Shown: positions 1 to 10,460 of the stretch, piece by piece | Numbering within the stretch: position 1 is the first letter of the stretch | How the letters are laid out: each line of letters begins with the position of its first letter | Source of the DNA: Zygnema cylindricum | Taxonomy: Eukaryota; Streptophyta; Zygnematophyceae; Zygnematales; Zygnemataceae | Direction of reading: 5' to 3' | Length of the DNA stretch: 57,505 nt | Assembly (NCBI GenBank): GCA_037447655.1 | Contig: JBBHKE010001857.1 | Location: 1-57,505, forward strand | Program-made: the position numbers and the translations under genes | The notes under the pieces: generated by a model | Told to the model about the DNA's origin: nothing | Database searches by the model: none | What the model saw: the letters and a program-made list of their open reading frames with translations, nothing else

Positions 1-620
1 CCAAAGGTCAAAGAAAATAACATGAGTTCAGAGGTAGATGTAGAATGTTAGCCTACTTCCATACAAACTTTTCTACAAACACAATATGATAACAACCAGG
101 GCATTCTTGTCGTAAACGTAATCTAATCTGGCTTCTTATATAGAAACAAAAAAATAACTACAACATTCAAAACAACATGACAACTGGAAACCATATTTCG
201 TGTCCTTTAACAAAATCGGTAGAATCATATTCTGGTTATACTTTCAAAGAAATCTCACATTATGTGAGAAAAAGTCCACACGATTCCTCGTGTTTTCCTC
301 ACAAAGGGTGAGCAACTTTTCACCAGACTCTCAACAAATCAGAAGCCTGTTCAATATAGTTGTTTATGAACATATGATTTCCACTTCCAGCAACAGCAAA
401 CGCCCATGCACCTCAACAGAAGTAAACAGGACCGATAGTTCATGCAGCAAGAGAAGTCAAGGCCAAGCATCTTTAATCAGCGGCAGTCTCCACCTGCAAC
501 CAACACAGTGTCGACTCGCATGAACCGACTTTCCTCGAAAACTGAGCTGTGTGCACACGCATACCTGGCGAAACGTGCTGAATTCCTGCCGAGAAATCAC
601 CAGAGGCCGGCCTTAAGCAG
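1..620. other. No supported feature
   Basis: Mixed-composition sequence with short open frames only (up to 107 codons). None resembles a known protein and none has repeat, LTR or TIR structure that I can see. The right edge leads into a minisatellite. Confidence 0.5.
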
Positions 621-951
621 CGAGACAGCTGTCAACAGATTGCGTCGAGACAGCTGGATCAGCTTGCGGCGAGACAGCTGTCAGCAGATAGAGTCGAGAC
701 ATTGAGTCGAGACAGCTGTCATCAGATTGCGTCGAGACATTGAGTCAAGACAGCTGTCATCAGATTGCGTCGAGACAGCTGGCAGCTGATTGCGTGGAGA
801 CATTGAGTCGCGACAGCTGTCATCTGATTGCGTCGAGACAGCTGGAGCAGCTTGCGGCGAGACAGCTGTCAGCTGATTGAGTCGAGACAGCTGTCAGCTG
901 ATTGAGTCGAGACATTGAGTCGAGACAGCTGTCAGCTGATTGCGGCGAGGA
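621..951. repeat. Minisatellite, 24-25 bp unit rich in GACAGCTGTC
   Basis: Units of about 25 bp start with CGAGACAGCTGTCA and end GATTGCGT. A 13-bp sub-unit CGAGACATTGAGT is interspersed irregularly. The core GACAGCTGTC is a perfect 10-bp palindrome containing the E-box CAGCTG. Variants such as CAGCTGGATC and CAGCTGGCAG show the array has diverged. Short frames on both strands through it are by-products of the repeat. Confidence 0.85.
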
Positions 952-1077
952 GTCGTTGCGGTTCCTCTCCCCGTTTGTAGTCCTGACTGAGTCGGCTGCC
1001 GCCACTGGCAGGAGCAGCGGGAGGACGGGGAGGGACGAGGCGGACAGGCCGTGGCCTTGGAAACGGAGAGGCAACTC

Positions 1078-1250
1078 GGGAAGGGGAGAGAGAGAGAGAG
1101 AGGGAGAGGAAGTGACGTTTCAGTTTCACGGGAGAGGGAGAGGGAAATGGGAAGGAGAGGGAGACGGAGAGGGAGAGAGAGAGGAAGGATGGATATGCTT
1201 CAGTTCCACTGGAGAGGGAAGGAGGGAAATGGGAGGGAGGCGGAGTGGGG
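1078..1250. repeat. Purine-rich (GAGAGG)n low-complexity tract
   Basis: The plus strand is almost pure purine, made of GAGAGGGA-type words. The Arg/Glu/Gly-rich and Ser/Pro/Leu-rich frames over it have the composition expected of a simple repeat, not of a protein. Confidence 0.8.
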
Positions 1251-1338
1251 GCATTTTATAAAAATCGAAAAAACAAAAATGCGTTGGAGTGGGACGTCGA
1301 CAAGAAAACGACAACTAAAGCGTGCAAACGGCGGAACG

Positions 1339-2040
1339 AAAACGATAAAAGTAAGAGGTCCGCTGAGATTGTGACTCATAAAAATGACAAAACAAACATA
1401 CGGATATCGACTAAATCGACAAAATAAAGGAACGTTGGAAACGTACGTCGACTTAAGAACGACAAAGCATCCTGGATCAATCGACAAACAGTTATTATTT
1501 TCTTATATAATACGTCAAAATAACAGAAACGATAAAAGTAAAAGGTCCGTTGGAATTGTGAGTCGTAAAAACGACAGAAAATTCGTATGTACAAAACCAA
1601 TTGATCGACAAAAAAAAGGTACGTTGAAACGGTACGTTAAACCAGAATCGACAAAGAACACATCCATGTTGAATATAAATCGACAAAGAAAGAAGGTTCA
1701 GTACAATAATACGTCAAAATAAAAAGAGTGACGTTGGATACAAAAGCGAATGAGTTTAAAAAAATTACAGTGACATCAAAAACGACAAATAAAAAACAAA
1801 CGTTAGAAAGCAAATCGACAAAGCAAAAATAGATCCGTTGAAAAACACACGTTCCAAAAGGGACGTCGTTATGGTATACGACACAGCAAAAAAGAACAAG
1901 CGGCGAAACCAAAAAGACAAAACCAGAAAGATACGATGAGATTAATGAAAGGTTCAGTACAGCAAAGTGACACAGAAACGACAAACAAAAAACAAACGCT
2001 AGAACACAATCTACAAATCAAAAATATATCCGTTGGTAAA
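1339..2040. repeat. Diverged tandem repeat, period about 187-196 bp
   Basis: Blocks starting GATAAAAGTA recur at 1344 and 1531 (187 bp apart) with matching downstream words (AGGTCCG, ATTGTGA). A second block CGACAAA.AAAAAACAAACG recurs at 1783 and 1979 (196 bp apart). This looks like an old satellite, or repeats internal to a larger element. CGACAAA words occur throughout. No coding potential was recognised. Confidence 0.5.
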
Positions 2041-2490
2041 GTTACGTTGCAAAATGGACGTTAAAACTCTACTACACAGCAAAACAAACGATGCGAGTTT
2101 ATATTGTTCGAATTTAAAAAATGTTTACGTCCGCATCCAAGTTGTTTTTCCGCGCGCGATTTTTTCCTTTTTTCCAGTTTCTACGTATTGTACGCTACTT
2201 TCAAAAATTCGAAAAAAAACGTCTACTGTAAACTGACACTGGTAATTTACGAGAACTACAGACAATTATCGGTAACTGTACAATTATTCACGGGAGCTGT
2301 ACGGAAGTTGATGAAAAGATTCAATGCACGTACTTTCTGGTCAGTAAAGTGATCAGAATGTACACAGAAATGTACGAAAATTAGTCGTCACGTCTACGGA
2401 CATTTCCAAACAGAGACGTTGCGGCGTCACACTATTTGAACGCCGTAAGTTCAAAATGTGTACGGGCGTCTTCTTTAAATTTTCGAAAAG

Positions 2491-2519
2491 TACACCGTGA
2501 ATCGTTATTAGCCTTATGT
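2491..2519 (+). mobile_element. MITE end, TACACCGTGAATCG family, split by a hAT insertion
   Basis: TACACCGTGAATCG at 2491 is the terminal motif seen in the MITEs at 9557, 10118 and 13302. The hAT element at 2520-3246 inserted 29 bp inside this end. The right partner end was not found beyond the insertions. Confidence 0.5.
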
Positions 2520-3246
2520 CAGAGGTCGCAAAAGTCAAAAAAAATCATACCCGAAACCGACCGTTTTTTTTTTTTCAAAATCTGAGTAACCGACGCCCGA
2601 CCGAGTTTTGTCACGCTCCAAAATTGTTAACCGTTAACCGACCGTCGTTTACGAAAAAAAAAATTAACCGACCGTGCCCGCCCGTAACCTGAAAAGTACA
2701 AAATTAATCAATGTACGACGGAATAAGCCAATAATTACGATTTGTCGCGTTCCCTAAGATTTGCGAAATGAAGTGTTACTACCGTGTCAGATTTGTGACG
2801 CTTTGTCACGTTCCCTAAGATTTGCGAAATGAATAGTGTACTACTGTGTCAGATTTGCGACGCTTTGTCGCGTTGCCTAAGATTTGCGAAATGAATATTG
2901 TACTACCGTGTCAGATTTGAGACTTTTTGTCGCGTTCTCTAAGATTTTCGAAATAAATAGCTTACTACAGTACCGTGTCAGATTTGCGACGCTAATCATG
3001 ATGCCACGTACTTCCACGATACCAAAAGTACAAAGAACAATAATGTTGGAGAAAAAAAGTACAAAATTTTCATTTTTTTGGTTTTTTGTTTGACCGACCG
3101 TAACTAACCGTTTTTTTTTTTCCTGGTGAGTCAACCGACCGTAACCGCCCGACCCCCAAAATTTGGCAACCGAAACCGTTCCGGATCCGGCGCGGGCGGT
3201 CGGTTAACGGTCGGTCACGGTTTCGGCTGACCGTTTGCGACCTCTG
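2520..3246 (-). mobile_element. Non-autonomous hAT element with perfect 8-bp target duplication
   Basis: It starts CAGAGGTCGCAAA and ends TTTGCGACCTCTG, a 13-bp perfect inverted terminal repeat of hAT type. The duplication CCTTATGT occurs at 2512-2519 and 3247-3254. The body is non-coding. Its right half is the reverse complement of the left end of the larger hAT at 15751-18596 (shared words around GCGACGCTAATCATGA and the CCACGATACCAAAAGTAC block), so it is a deletion derivative in the opposite orientation. Confidence 0.85.
2744..2995. repeat. Four tandem 61-66 bp units inside the hAT element
   Basis: Units start at 2744, 2805, 2867 and 2929, each with CCTAAGATTTGCGAAATGAA and TGTGTCAGATTTGCGACGC or close variants. 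The larger hAT copy holds a single equivalent unit near 16010-16060, so the array expanded in the non-autonomous copy. Subterminal repeats are the usual transposase-binding region in hAT elements. Confidence 0.85.
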
Positions 3247-3319
3247 CCTTATGTACTCTATATCGGCACCCCAAAATTTTGACAGTTATACCTTAAATAG
3301 AATAAATTACACTATTTAA

Positions 3320-3712
3320 TAGTGTTGGGTATCGAGGACCTATTGCCGATATTCGATATTATCGAATTTTAGGTACCCGATAATCGATATATCGAGACCA
3401 TGTACGGAAAAGCTAAATATCCAGATTTATTTATTTTTCCGGTTTTTTTTTTCAAAAGCCCCCCCCTCCCCCCCCCCCCCCGGGGGCGAACCCCGGGGGG
3501 GGGGGGGGGGGGGTACCATTTTGTGTACGGTCCACCGTACTGTACCTGTACGGTACATGTACGGTATATGTACGGGCAGCCTTTTCTTGCGATAAATATC
3601 GCGATAATTATGTTGGTCGCGGTACAATATATCGAGGACTTTGCTCGATCGATATTCGATATGTCGAATATCGAAATTATCGCGATATGAATCTACCCGA
3701 TACCCAACACTA
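3320..3712. mobile_element. hAT-like MITE, ends TAGTGTTGGGTATCG, 8-bp target duplication
   Basis: Left end TAGTGTTGGGTATCG and right end CGATACCCAACACTA are perfect 15-bp inverted repeats. CTATTTAA flanks both sides (3312-3319 and 3713-3720). The inner arms stay near-palindromic (TCGATATT / AATATCGA words), so the element could fold into a long hairpin. It contains the C/G homopolymer cruciform at 3459-3513. A truncated relative lies at 30070-30141. Confidence 0.85.
3459..3513. repeat. Poly-C / poly-G inverted repeat
   Basis: A run of about 22 C (one T) is followed by GGGGGCGAACCCC and then about 20 G. The two runs can pair as a hairpin, and the G run could form a quadruplex. The length is likely unreliable in any assembly. 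Confidence 0.8.
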
Positions 3713-4059
3713 CTATTTAAGGACGTGGACCATAATCTGCCAGTCTCTTGGCACTATATTAGAATGAATGACCCTAATTTTTTCTTTACTCTAATAATTT
3801 CTTTAGTCTAATAACAATTCAAGGTGTAGCCTCCATAAATACTTCAACAGTTGAAAGCGAAAATTAAAGGAAGACGCCATTACCGACGCCACGTCAGTAG
3901 TTAGTAAACTGCCGTTGAAGCCGTCGACGAAGAAGTCACGGACCTCCAAAAAAGCAGCCATGCCTAGAGTTCGAGGAGAGGAGTGGGACCACGTGAAGGC
4001 TCCCTTTTTTTTAATATTATTTATATGTTACGTCGTGCAATGTTGAATGATGAAAAATG
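3713..4059. other. No supported feature
   Basis: AT-rich sequence starting with ATTTAAGGACGTGGAC, which resembles a stretch near 18276 inside the large hAT element. No gene was recognised. Confidence 0.4.
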
Positions 4060-4330
4060 TCATCAGCATATGGCCAGCACTTTGTTTTTCTGAAGTTGCA
4101 TGCTCTCGGAGAGGTAGAGAGGAAAGGCCATGGCTGCCTGTCTGTGAACGACAGACAATTTTATTATGACAATAAATGAGCGTTTCGCATGAATTGAACC
4201 TGGGCCTACGTACGAATATAGCTATCGCTGAGTAGATTTACCGTAACCTGTTGATGTATATGTTCGCTATCGCTGAGTAGATCTACTTTAACCTGTTGAT
4301 GTATATGTTCCGATGTGATAGAAGGTGGGA
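4060..4330 (+). mobile_element. Probable relic of a family-1 copia LTR
   Basis: It holds GGCCATGGCTGCC at 4113, a word conserved near the start of the family-1 LTRs, followed about 75 bp later by GAATTGAACCTGG, the reverse complement of a tRNA box B. The order and spacing match the better LTRs (H, J, G). The LTR ends and the TTTT terminator seen in those copies are not recognisable. Confidence 0.4.
4221..4310. repeat. 45-bp tandem duplication
   Basis: GCTATCGCTGAGTAGAT begins both copies, at 4221 and 4266, and both end GTTGATGTATATGTTC. The copies differ by a few substitutions. Confidence 0.85.
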
Positions 4331-6270
4331 TGTTAAATTTAATATATATATATTTTTTTTACCGCTCATTTCACGGAAAGCGTACAAACTGCGGTACATG
4401 ATCAATTCAAATTTTTTAACATGTACGGATTTGAACGGAAAAATTCATTAACGTTTTTTTACTATTTTTTCAAATCGACCTCTTTAGTTTCTGCGTATTG
4501 TACGCGCGTTCGAATCGTGCATAAATTGCGTTTTGAACAATTATGGTCCGCATTAACCGGTTTAGGTGCGACCAGAGAAAAAGTACGAGCGATAGAGGAA
4601 TCAACCTCGCAAAACTTCCGCATACATTGTAGTCCCATAAACGAAGCGTCGGCGTGAACCCTCCGTACGCATACTCCATTTAAACACCAACTCTTTTGGG
4701 GGATTGGTCACCAACATTTAGATATTGGCGCATTTGTTCCACCCACTCACTGCCTTGTAACCCCAAGGAACATAAGTTGCCCTAGGGTTCAACACGTGTA
4801 AGAAGAAAATTTAGTTGCCATCGTCCAGAAAATGTCGCTGGAATAATGCACTGTTCGGATTGCATCCGCGAATCACGGAGGTGATTCAGTTGGAATTGAA
4901 CTGCGGAAATTACGTATTCACCATAATAAAAAGAAAGATCGTTAAGTTACGATTACACGGGGACACGCCACTACGCAGCACAATCCGAAGACACCAAATT
5001 CTCATAATCTAAATGATGGAATTCATTAGTTTCAGAAAAGCGAGTAGCTTGAAGTGAAGAAAGCTCAGTTCACTATTTTTTGTGTGATATATACGAAAGA
5101 ACTCTATGTTTTGATTGTGTTTATTCTTTATAAAATACCGTAGATTAGAGGTGAAGTACAATACTATACCTTAAGAAATACCGAAAACTAAGTGCACGAC
5201 AAGTTGTTGATATTTTTCTCAATTTAAGGGACTACACTTTTAAAACTAATATCAAAACACTTAGCGTGGAGTTTCACGAAATAAAGAGTCTTATGGACTT
5301 ATCCTTTGCATTTATTTTTGTTTGCTTTTGTGGTCTCAATGACAATGTGAATGCATTCATTTCATAGCTTAAATCAATACGTATTACACAAAAGAGAGGA
5401 AATGTCAGTGGATGATTGCAAGCCATAATTCTTTTAATGTCTTCACCTTGTACACCCAAGTTGGTAGCTTTCACATTAACTACTGTGGACAATCTTCTGT
5501 TACTGTATTGGATGTACTCCAACAAATAAATAGGTATGTAGAGAGTGAAAGGAGTGCTATAGGTTGTGACCAATGTCTCCAAACAAGACTGAAACGTTTC
5601 ATTCCACAATGTGATCTAAAATAGAAGCGATTGCCACTGGACATCATGTTTGCTCATAGTTGAATGACATATGAAAGTTTTATGTCATAATCACGAAGAT
5701 ATAAATGGAATATGTAAATTCGCCAAACACAAAAATTTGAAGAAAAGGAAGAGTAATGTAAACATTTCTCTGTACATTGACAATAAAGTGATAGCAAATA
5801 TGTTTCCCAAGTTGGTTACTCCTCCAGCTACGGCACAAAAATTGAAACCTAAAAATCTATACATTGTAAGCTTCCCCTTCACTACCCTTTAAAAAGTACA
5901 TCGATACTTGATATAACCTAAAACGTGGTCAAATCACAGTCGAAATCCTCCTTTAAAAATAATACAATAATTTCAATCCCGTCCTTTCTTTCTCTACCAA
6001 ATAAGAAAAAGCCTGCCAGTTATTTCCCTAGTTTGTTGACAAAAGTACATAAAAACTGTAAACCCTATGCAAACACAAGGCCCTGTTATGCTAGTTTTAG
6101 GCTTCTTCCTTAGTTTTTCTGAGACAAATCAGCAAGAAGAAGATGAGCTCCTTCTTTCTCATCTGCCTTCAAAGTTAAAGGGAGACTACAAGGTGATGTC
6201 AGAAACTGTCATATTATGACTTCTGCAAAATGTTTGCTGTCGGAAGATTTGGAAGAACTGAGAAAAAAAG
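4331..6270. other. No recognised gene
   Basis: Contains several open frames of 60-111 codons on both strands, the longest at 5274-5609 minus. None shows a domain, a signal peptide or a family motif that I recognise, and codon use does not stand out. The stretch may be unique intergenic DNA or very old transposon sequence. Confidence 0.4.
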
Positions 6271-6692
6271 AGAAAGCAATTTCCTTTGGGAACGAGGAGA
6301 GAAAGAGGGAAAGGGAAAGGAAGGCTCCACAGAAATTAGAATGAGAGATTTCCACAGAAAGAGGGAAGGGGCGAAAGCGACAAAGTGATGTTCCAAATAT
6401 GAAAGCATTGTGGAGACTCAGAAAGAAATTAAAAGGAGTGACGGAGGGGCACTTAATGGGGGACAAAAAGCAAGGGAATCGAATAAACACAAAAAACGAG
6501 AGGGAGAGGGAGAGGGAGAGGGAGGGGAGAAAAGGGGAAAGAGGGAGAGGGAGAGGGGAAAAGGGGGAGGAAGGGAGAGGGAGGGGGAGAGGAGAGAGGA
6601 GAGAGGAGAGAGGACAGAGGAGAGAGGGGAGAGGAGAGAGGAGAGGAGAGAGGAAGAGAGGAGAGAGGAAGAGGAGAGAGGAGAGAGGACTT
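6270..6692. repeat. Purine-rich (GAGAGG)n tract
   Basis: The plus strand is dominated by G and A, nearly pure from 6499 to 6690. The Arg/Glu-rich plus frames and Ser/Pro/Leu-rich minus frames over it (up to 162 codons) are by-products of the repeat. Confidence 0.8.
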
Positions 6693-7137
6693 CTCACTCA
6701 CACACACCTCAAGCACACAAGCCATGGTTGTAATGTGTAAAACAAATGGAAACGCTATGTGTGGTCAGCCCAATTTTACACGAATGATAAATTATCATAT
6801 GCGCATGGCATGGGGTAACCACAGCTAGCATTTCCGACTGTTTCCGCACACCTGAACTATGGCACAAACGCATTCGTGAGCATGGCTGGCTTCAGACAAT
6901 CTGAGCAAAACAAAAGTTTGTATCTGCAGAGATATCATGTGAGGATTTTATTCGGTCATTGAAGGCTTCACTTTCTTCGAAACTGGCAGCGAGTGAAGAA
7001 AAAGTTATCTAATGTTTCGCTGTCATAAGTCATCTCAGACTGGCTTCTCTTTAATATTGAATTATAGATTGTAAGCTTAAACTGAAAATGGATTTATACT
7101 TTAAGCAATTGACGCCAATGTTTAGTTACGTCATACA
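6693..7137. other. No supported feature
   Basis: Ordinary-composition sequence with no recognised frame, LTR or TIR structure. Confidence 0.4.
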
Positions 7138-7141
7138 AACA

Positions 7142-7203
<62 letters not shown>
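7138..7203. repeat. (CA)n microsatellite
   Basis: About 30 uninterrupted CA dinucleotides with slight variation at the edges. The His-Thr frame across it is not a gene. Confidence 0.95.
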
Positions 7204-7207
<4 letters not shown>

Positions 7208-7689
7208 CTGAAAAAAATATTTTCAAACATTGACTGTCAACATACCGATGGACTGCGATCTCATAGAATGCGACATTTGACATTTTTTTTTCATTTGCGA
7301 CATTTTCAGACTATTTACATCAAAAAGAAAACTAAGGTTACTGAATATTCTAAACTTCTGACGACCTGCTCTTGCATTTTACCCTCATTGTCTTCTTACC
7401 ATGATCATATCCTCATGATCATTTAAACTATAAAATAACTATAAGCAACTCCCCCGACTTAACCCTACAAAAGCCCTTATGTATACTCTGAAAAACCCGA
7501 CAACTTACAATTTAGATACCCTCCGGTTGCTTCCTCATACTCCATTTCGCAAACGGCCCTCCTTGCACAATTCAGCGACTGGTATGTCTTTTTGATGTGG
7601 TCAAAGATGCGAGTGTGGAAAATTGGGAATTTCAAAGACACCACGAAAACCGGTCAATTAGGCGTTTGACAGGCAAGAACAATCATAAT

Positions 7690-8150
7690 TTTTAACACTG
7701 TTAATATACTAATTCTACTACTTTACTACTTTTACTACTACTAATAACAATAGTAGTAATAGAACTAAGACTAATAACAATATTTAGTAATACTATTACC
7801 AATAATACTGTTACCAATAACAATAATACTAATAATAACAATAAAAAAAAACATGACAACGATAATGACAAGAAAAATAAATTACTAATGATAATAACAA
7901 TAAAGACAATAATAACAATAATAATAATAGCAATAATAATAAAAATAACATGATTATAATGTAATAATAATAAGAATAGTAACACAAATAGCGATAAAAA
8001 TAATGCATAATAACATAATTTTAAGAAATAAGAATAATAATAATAACAATAACAACAAGAATAGCAATGTTAACAATAACAACAATAGAAAAACCTATAC
8101 TAAAAGTAATAATAAAAATTAGATTAATAAAACTAGCAACACTAATTACC
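7690..8150. repeat. AAT/ACT-rich trinucleotide low-complexity region
   Basis: Degenerate ATAATAATA / ACTACTACT sequence lying directly downstream of the dioxygenase stop codon, so it probably forms the 3' flank or UTR of that gene. The hydrophobic minus-strand frame at 7701-7985 results from the triplet repeat. Confidence 0.75.
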
Positions 8151-8161
8151 CTCACCTGTCA

Positions 8162-9181
8162 TCAAACTCTCAGAAAATAATCAATAGCCTCATCCTGCGT
8201 GGCAAAAGCATCCTCTTCCACCAAATCGCCGTCATCAGCGCAAAGCGTGCCCTCGCGACGCCTCCACTTCCTCCCAACCTGCGCCTTCAGCACCGCGGCT
8301 GTCAGCGCGCCCTCCTTCACCCTCGAATTCCACTTCCCGCTGCCCTCCCCATAAGGGACCAGCCCTACATTCTCATCGGGGGCCACAAAAACGATGGCGG
8401 AAATACGGCGAGGGACAGAGAGGGTCCGGGGAGTCACAACTCGATGAGACGCAGCTTTTATGCGGTCGTTGGAGAGAATGACAGCTGACCAGCCAAAGAG
8501 CAGGATTGTGTCTTCCGATGGAGGAATGGGAATGTAGTTATTATTGTTGTTGTCCGTACAGCTGGGAGGGAGGTACTCAAGACCAGGGATGTCGGAGGGG
8601 AAGACGAGTGTGAAGGTTCCATAGTCTCGGTGAGCACCGCAGCGAGGGGAGGAAGTGGTTTTGGGATCTGCAAAGTAGTCGACAAGACGGTAATTGCGTT
8701 GTACTGATTCATGAATAGGACCACTTCCGATGATCTTTTCCACCACATTTATGAGAGGAGTTACGACGACTTTCTCAACCTCCTCAAACCATTCCACAAT
8801 TTCCCAAAACAAACCGTCCAGTTTCAAGTTAGAGTCTTTTTTCACGAGCTCGAGACGAGAGGGAGAGAGGTCGAGAGTGACTTTTTGGTCCACTTTGTCG
8901 TTTTTCAGTCCCACGGTTTTGTAGAGACCTCTTTTGGGGTATATGGCATTGAGGGCGTCAGAAAGCTCCGTATGGAAGGAGAGGTAGTTGAAGAGGTCTT
9001 CAATTTTGGCGAAGGGAGTGGGGGGAGAGGGAAGGTCGCGGAGATAAGCGAGGCCGAGAGTGGTCGCAGCCTTTTCGATTTCGTGGGCCAAGGTGGGGGA
9101 CTGGAGGGAGATGGAGGGAGGAGAAGGGATCTCCTTGGGAAGGGCGAGCTCTGTGCGGGAGATAGTGATAGTGGACGACAT
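8162..9181 (-). CDS. 2-oxoglutarate/Fe(II)-dependent dioxygenase, isopenicillin-N-synthase-like
   Basis: A single-exon frame of 339 codons. The C-terminal half is the double-stranded beta-helix of 2OG-Fe(II) oxygenases: His184 and Asp186 (GAHRDYGTFTLVF) with His246 (AASHRVV) form the iron triad, and Arg259/Ser261 (RRIS) is the RxS site that binds 2-oxoglutarate. The N-terminal part resembles the DIOX_N region of this family, which is about 300-360 residues long, so the protein is complete. Asn210-215 is a short Asn run in a surface loop. I chose Met at 9181 (MSSTITIS) because the frame upstream, to 9499, only translates a (GGAA)n repeat into Ser/Phe/Leu/Pro. The family hydroxylates, desaturates or cyclises small molecules in the cytosol; the substrate cannot be read from sequence. 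No partner genes are nearby. The gene is GC-richer than its flanks. Confidence 0.85.
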   Translation of the reverse strand: MSSTITISRTELALPKEIPSPPSISLQSPTLAHEIEKAATTLGLAYLRDLPSPPTPFAKIEDLFNYLSFHTELSDALNAIYPKRGLYKTVGLKNDKVDQKVTLDLSPSRLELVKKDSNLKLDGLFWEIVEWFEEVEKVVVTPLINVVEKIIGSGPIHESVQRNYRLVDYFADPKTTSSPRCGAHRDYGTFTLVFPSDIPGLEYLPPSCTDNNNNNYIPIPPSEDTILLFGWSAVILSNDRIKAASHRVVTPRTLSVPRRISAIVFVAPDENVGLVPYGEGSGKWNSRVKEGALTAAVLKAQVGRKWRRREGTLCADDGDLVEEDAFATQDEAIDYFLRV

Positions 9182-9209
9182 TGTTTTGTGGGGGGTGAGA
9201 TATGGAAAG

Positions 9210-9412
9210 GTGGAAATAAATACAAGAAAAGAAGGAAGAGAGGAAAGAAGGAGGAAGGAAGGGAGGAAGGAAGGAAGGAAAGAAGGGAGGGAAAAAGGAA
9301 GGAAGGAAGGAAAGAAGGAAAGAAGGGAGGGAAAAAGGAAGGAAGGAAGGAAAGAAGGAAGAGAGGAAGGAAAGGAGGGAAGGAAGAAAGGAATAGATGC
9401 TAGGAAGGATGA
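9210..9412. repeat. (GGAA/GAAG)n polypurine tract upstream of the dioxygenase
   Basis: The plus strand is almost entirely purine with GGAAGGAAGGAA words and an internal duplicated block. It lies about 30 bp upstream of the chosen start codon, in the promoter or 5' UTR of the minus-strand gene, where the transcript would read CUUCC repeats. The tract may affect expression, but that is inference. Confidence 0.85.
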
Positions 9413-9556
9413 TTGAGGAGAGAGTGATGCGTAGAGAGAGAAAGAGACACATGAGGAATAGTTATGTATCGATGGCTGCCAGTAATTGTACGGAGACATT
9501 CACTGGCAGTAATTTTTAGGCGAATTTGCCATCAGTTCGTGCCGGTAAACTACAAG

Positions 9557-10099
9557 TACACCGTGAATCGGTATTGGCGTAATGGACGCTATTTAAGGTA
9601 CCTTTTTTTTTCCCCAAATTCTTAAACAGCATAAATTATTCTGTTTTTTCTTTTACGCCATTTAGGGTTCTTTTCCAATTTTTATCATCTAAATAGAGTG
9701 TTGTACGGTCAGTGTCAGACCGTACAAAAATGTACCTTTTAAGTGAGAAAGTATAATTAATGGGTTTTAGTAACCACGGACGCATGAGAATATGCGCTCT
9801 AAAAAGGGGATGCAATCGGGTTGTCAAAAATTCACGTTCTCACATATTAGTCCGGTAACCGCGTTTCGACCGTGTGAACGTACGATTTGTGTACGATTTG
9901 TCAGATTTTAAACAGAACCTATATTAGTGTAAACAAGTTTGGGGCGGGTGTTTATTTTTTTTTAAATCCAAAATAGTAAAAGTAAATATCCAGTATATAT
10001 GTTTTTTTTTTAAAAATCCAAATTCTCAATTAGCGTAAATAACGGTAATTGTTCCTACACGCTAAAGAAACCTTTACGCGAATAACGATTCACGGTGTA
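9557..10099. mobile_element. MITE P, TACACCGTGAATCG ends
   Basis: Left end TACACCGTGAATCGGTATT and right end AACGATTCACGGTGTA are inverted repeats (14 bp perfect). If the outer TA is a target duplication, the element is Tc1/mariner-like; a three-base duplication (PIF/Harbinger-like) is also possible. No transposase. The right end continues GCTAAAGAAACCTTTACGC, shared with MITE Q. Size is about 543 bp, close to MITE S. Confidence 0.7.
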
Positions 10100-10117
10100 C
10101 AGTACATTACAGTACAG

Positions 10118-10340
10118 TACACCGCCAATCGCTATTAACGTTGTGTACGCTAATCCCGTCCCGCTTTTTTAATTATTTTATTCTCAAATATAATTATCCA
10201 CACTATTTAAAAAAAAAAACATTATTCCTAATTAGAATAATCGATTTCTTCGAAAATTCCAAATTCCCAATTAGCGTAAACCACGCTAATTATTCGTATA
10301 CGCTAAAGAAACTTCTACGCTAATAGCGATTCGCGGTGTA
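10118..10340. mobile_element. MITE Q, short member of the same family
   Basis: Left end TACACCGCCAATCGCTATT and right end AATAGCGATTCGCGGTGTA match the MITE P ends with a few changes. The inner right arm GCTAAAGAAACTTCTACGC matches P. At 223 bp it is a deleted form lying 18 bp from P. Confidence 0.7.
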
Positions 10341-10430
10341 CGTTACAATATAGTACAGTAAAGTAAAGTACAGTAGTGTATTGTACTGTACAATACTCTA
10401 CTGTACGGTACTGTACTGTAAAGTAGCCTC
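10341..10430. repeat. Degenerate (TACAGTAC) palindromic repeat
   Basis: Overlapping GTACTGTAC / TACAGTAC words follow MITE Q, and a shorter stretch lies between P and Q at 10096-10120. Each word is nearly self-complementary. Confidence 0.6.
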
Positions 10431-10460
10431 TCGAATACGTGCCCTGTTAATCTGTTATGT

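Noticed and set aside
621-951. CRISPR-like array
   Set aside because: Units are contiguous with no unique spacers, and the genome is eukaryotic.
6209-6740. Arg/Glu-rich and Ser/Pro/Leu-rich proteins of 90-162 residues
   Set aside because: Open on both strands only because the DNA is a purine repeat without T; no conserved domain.
7701-7985. Hydrophobic 94-residue membrane protein
   Set aside because: Leu/Ile/Val/Phe composition comes from an AAT/ACT triplet repeat.
9182-9499. N-terminal extension of the dioxygenase by 106 codons
   Set aside because: The extension is Ser/Phe/Leu/Pro repeats translated from a (GGAA)n tract. The family-like N-terminus begins at the Met at 9181.
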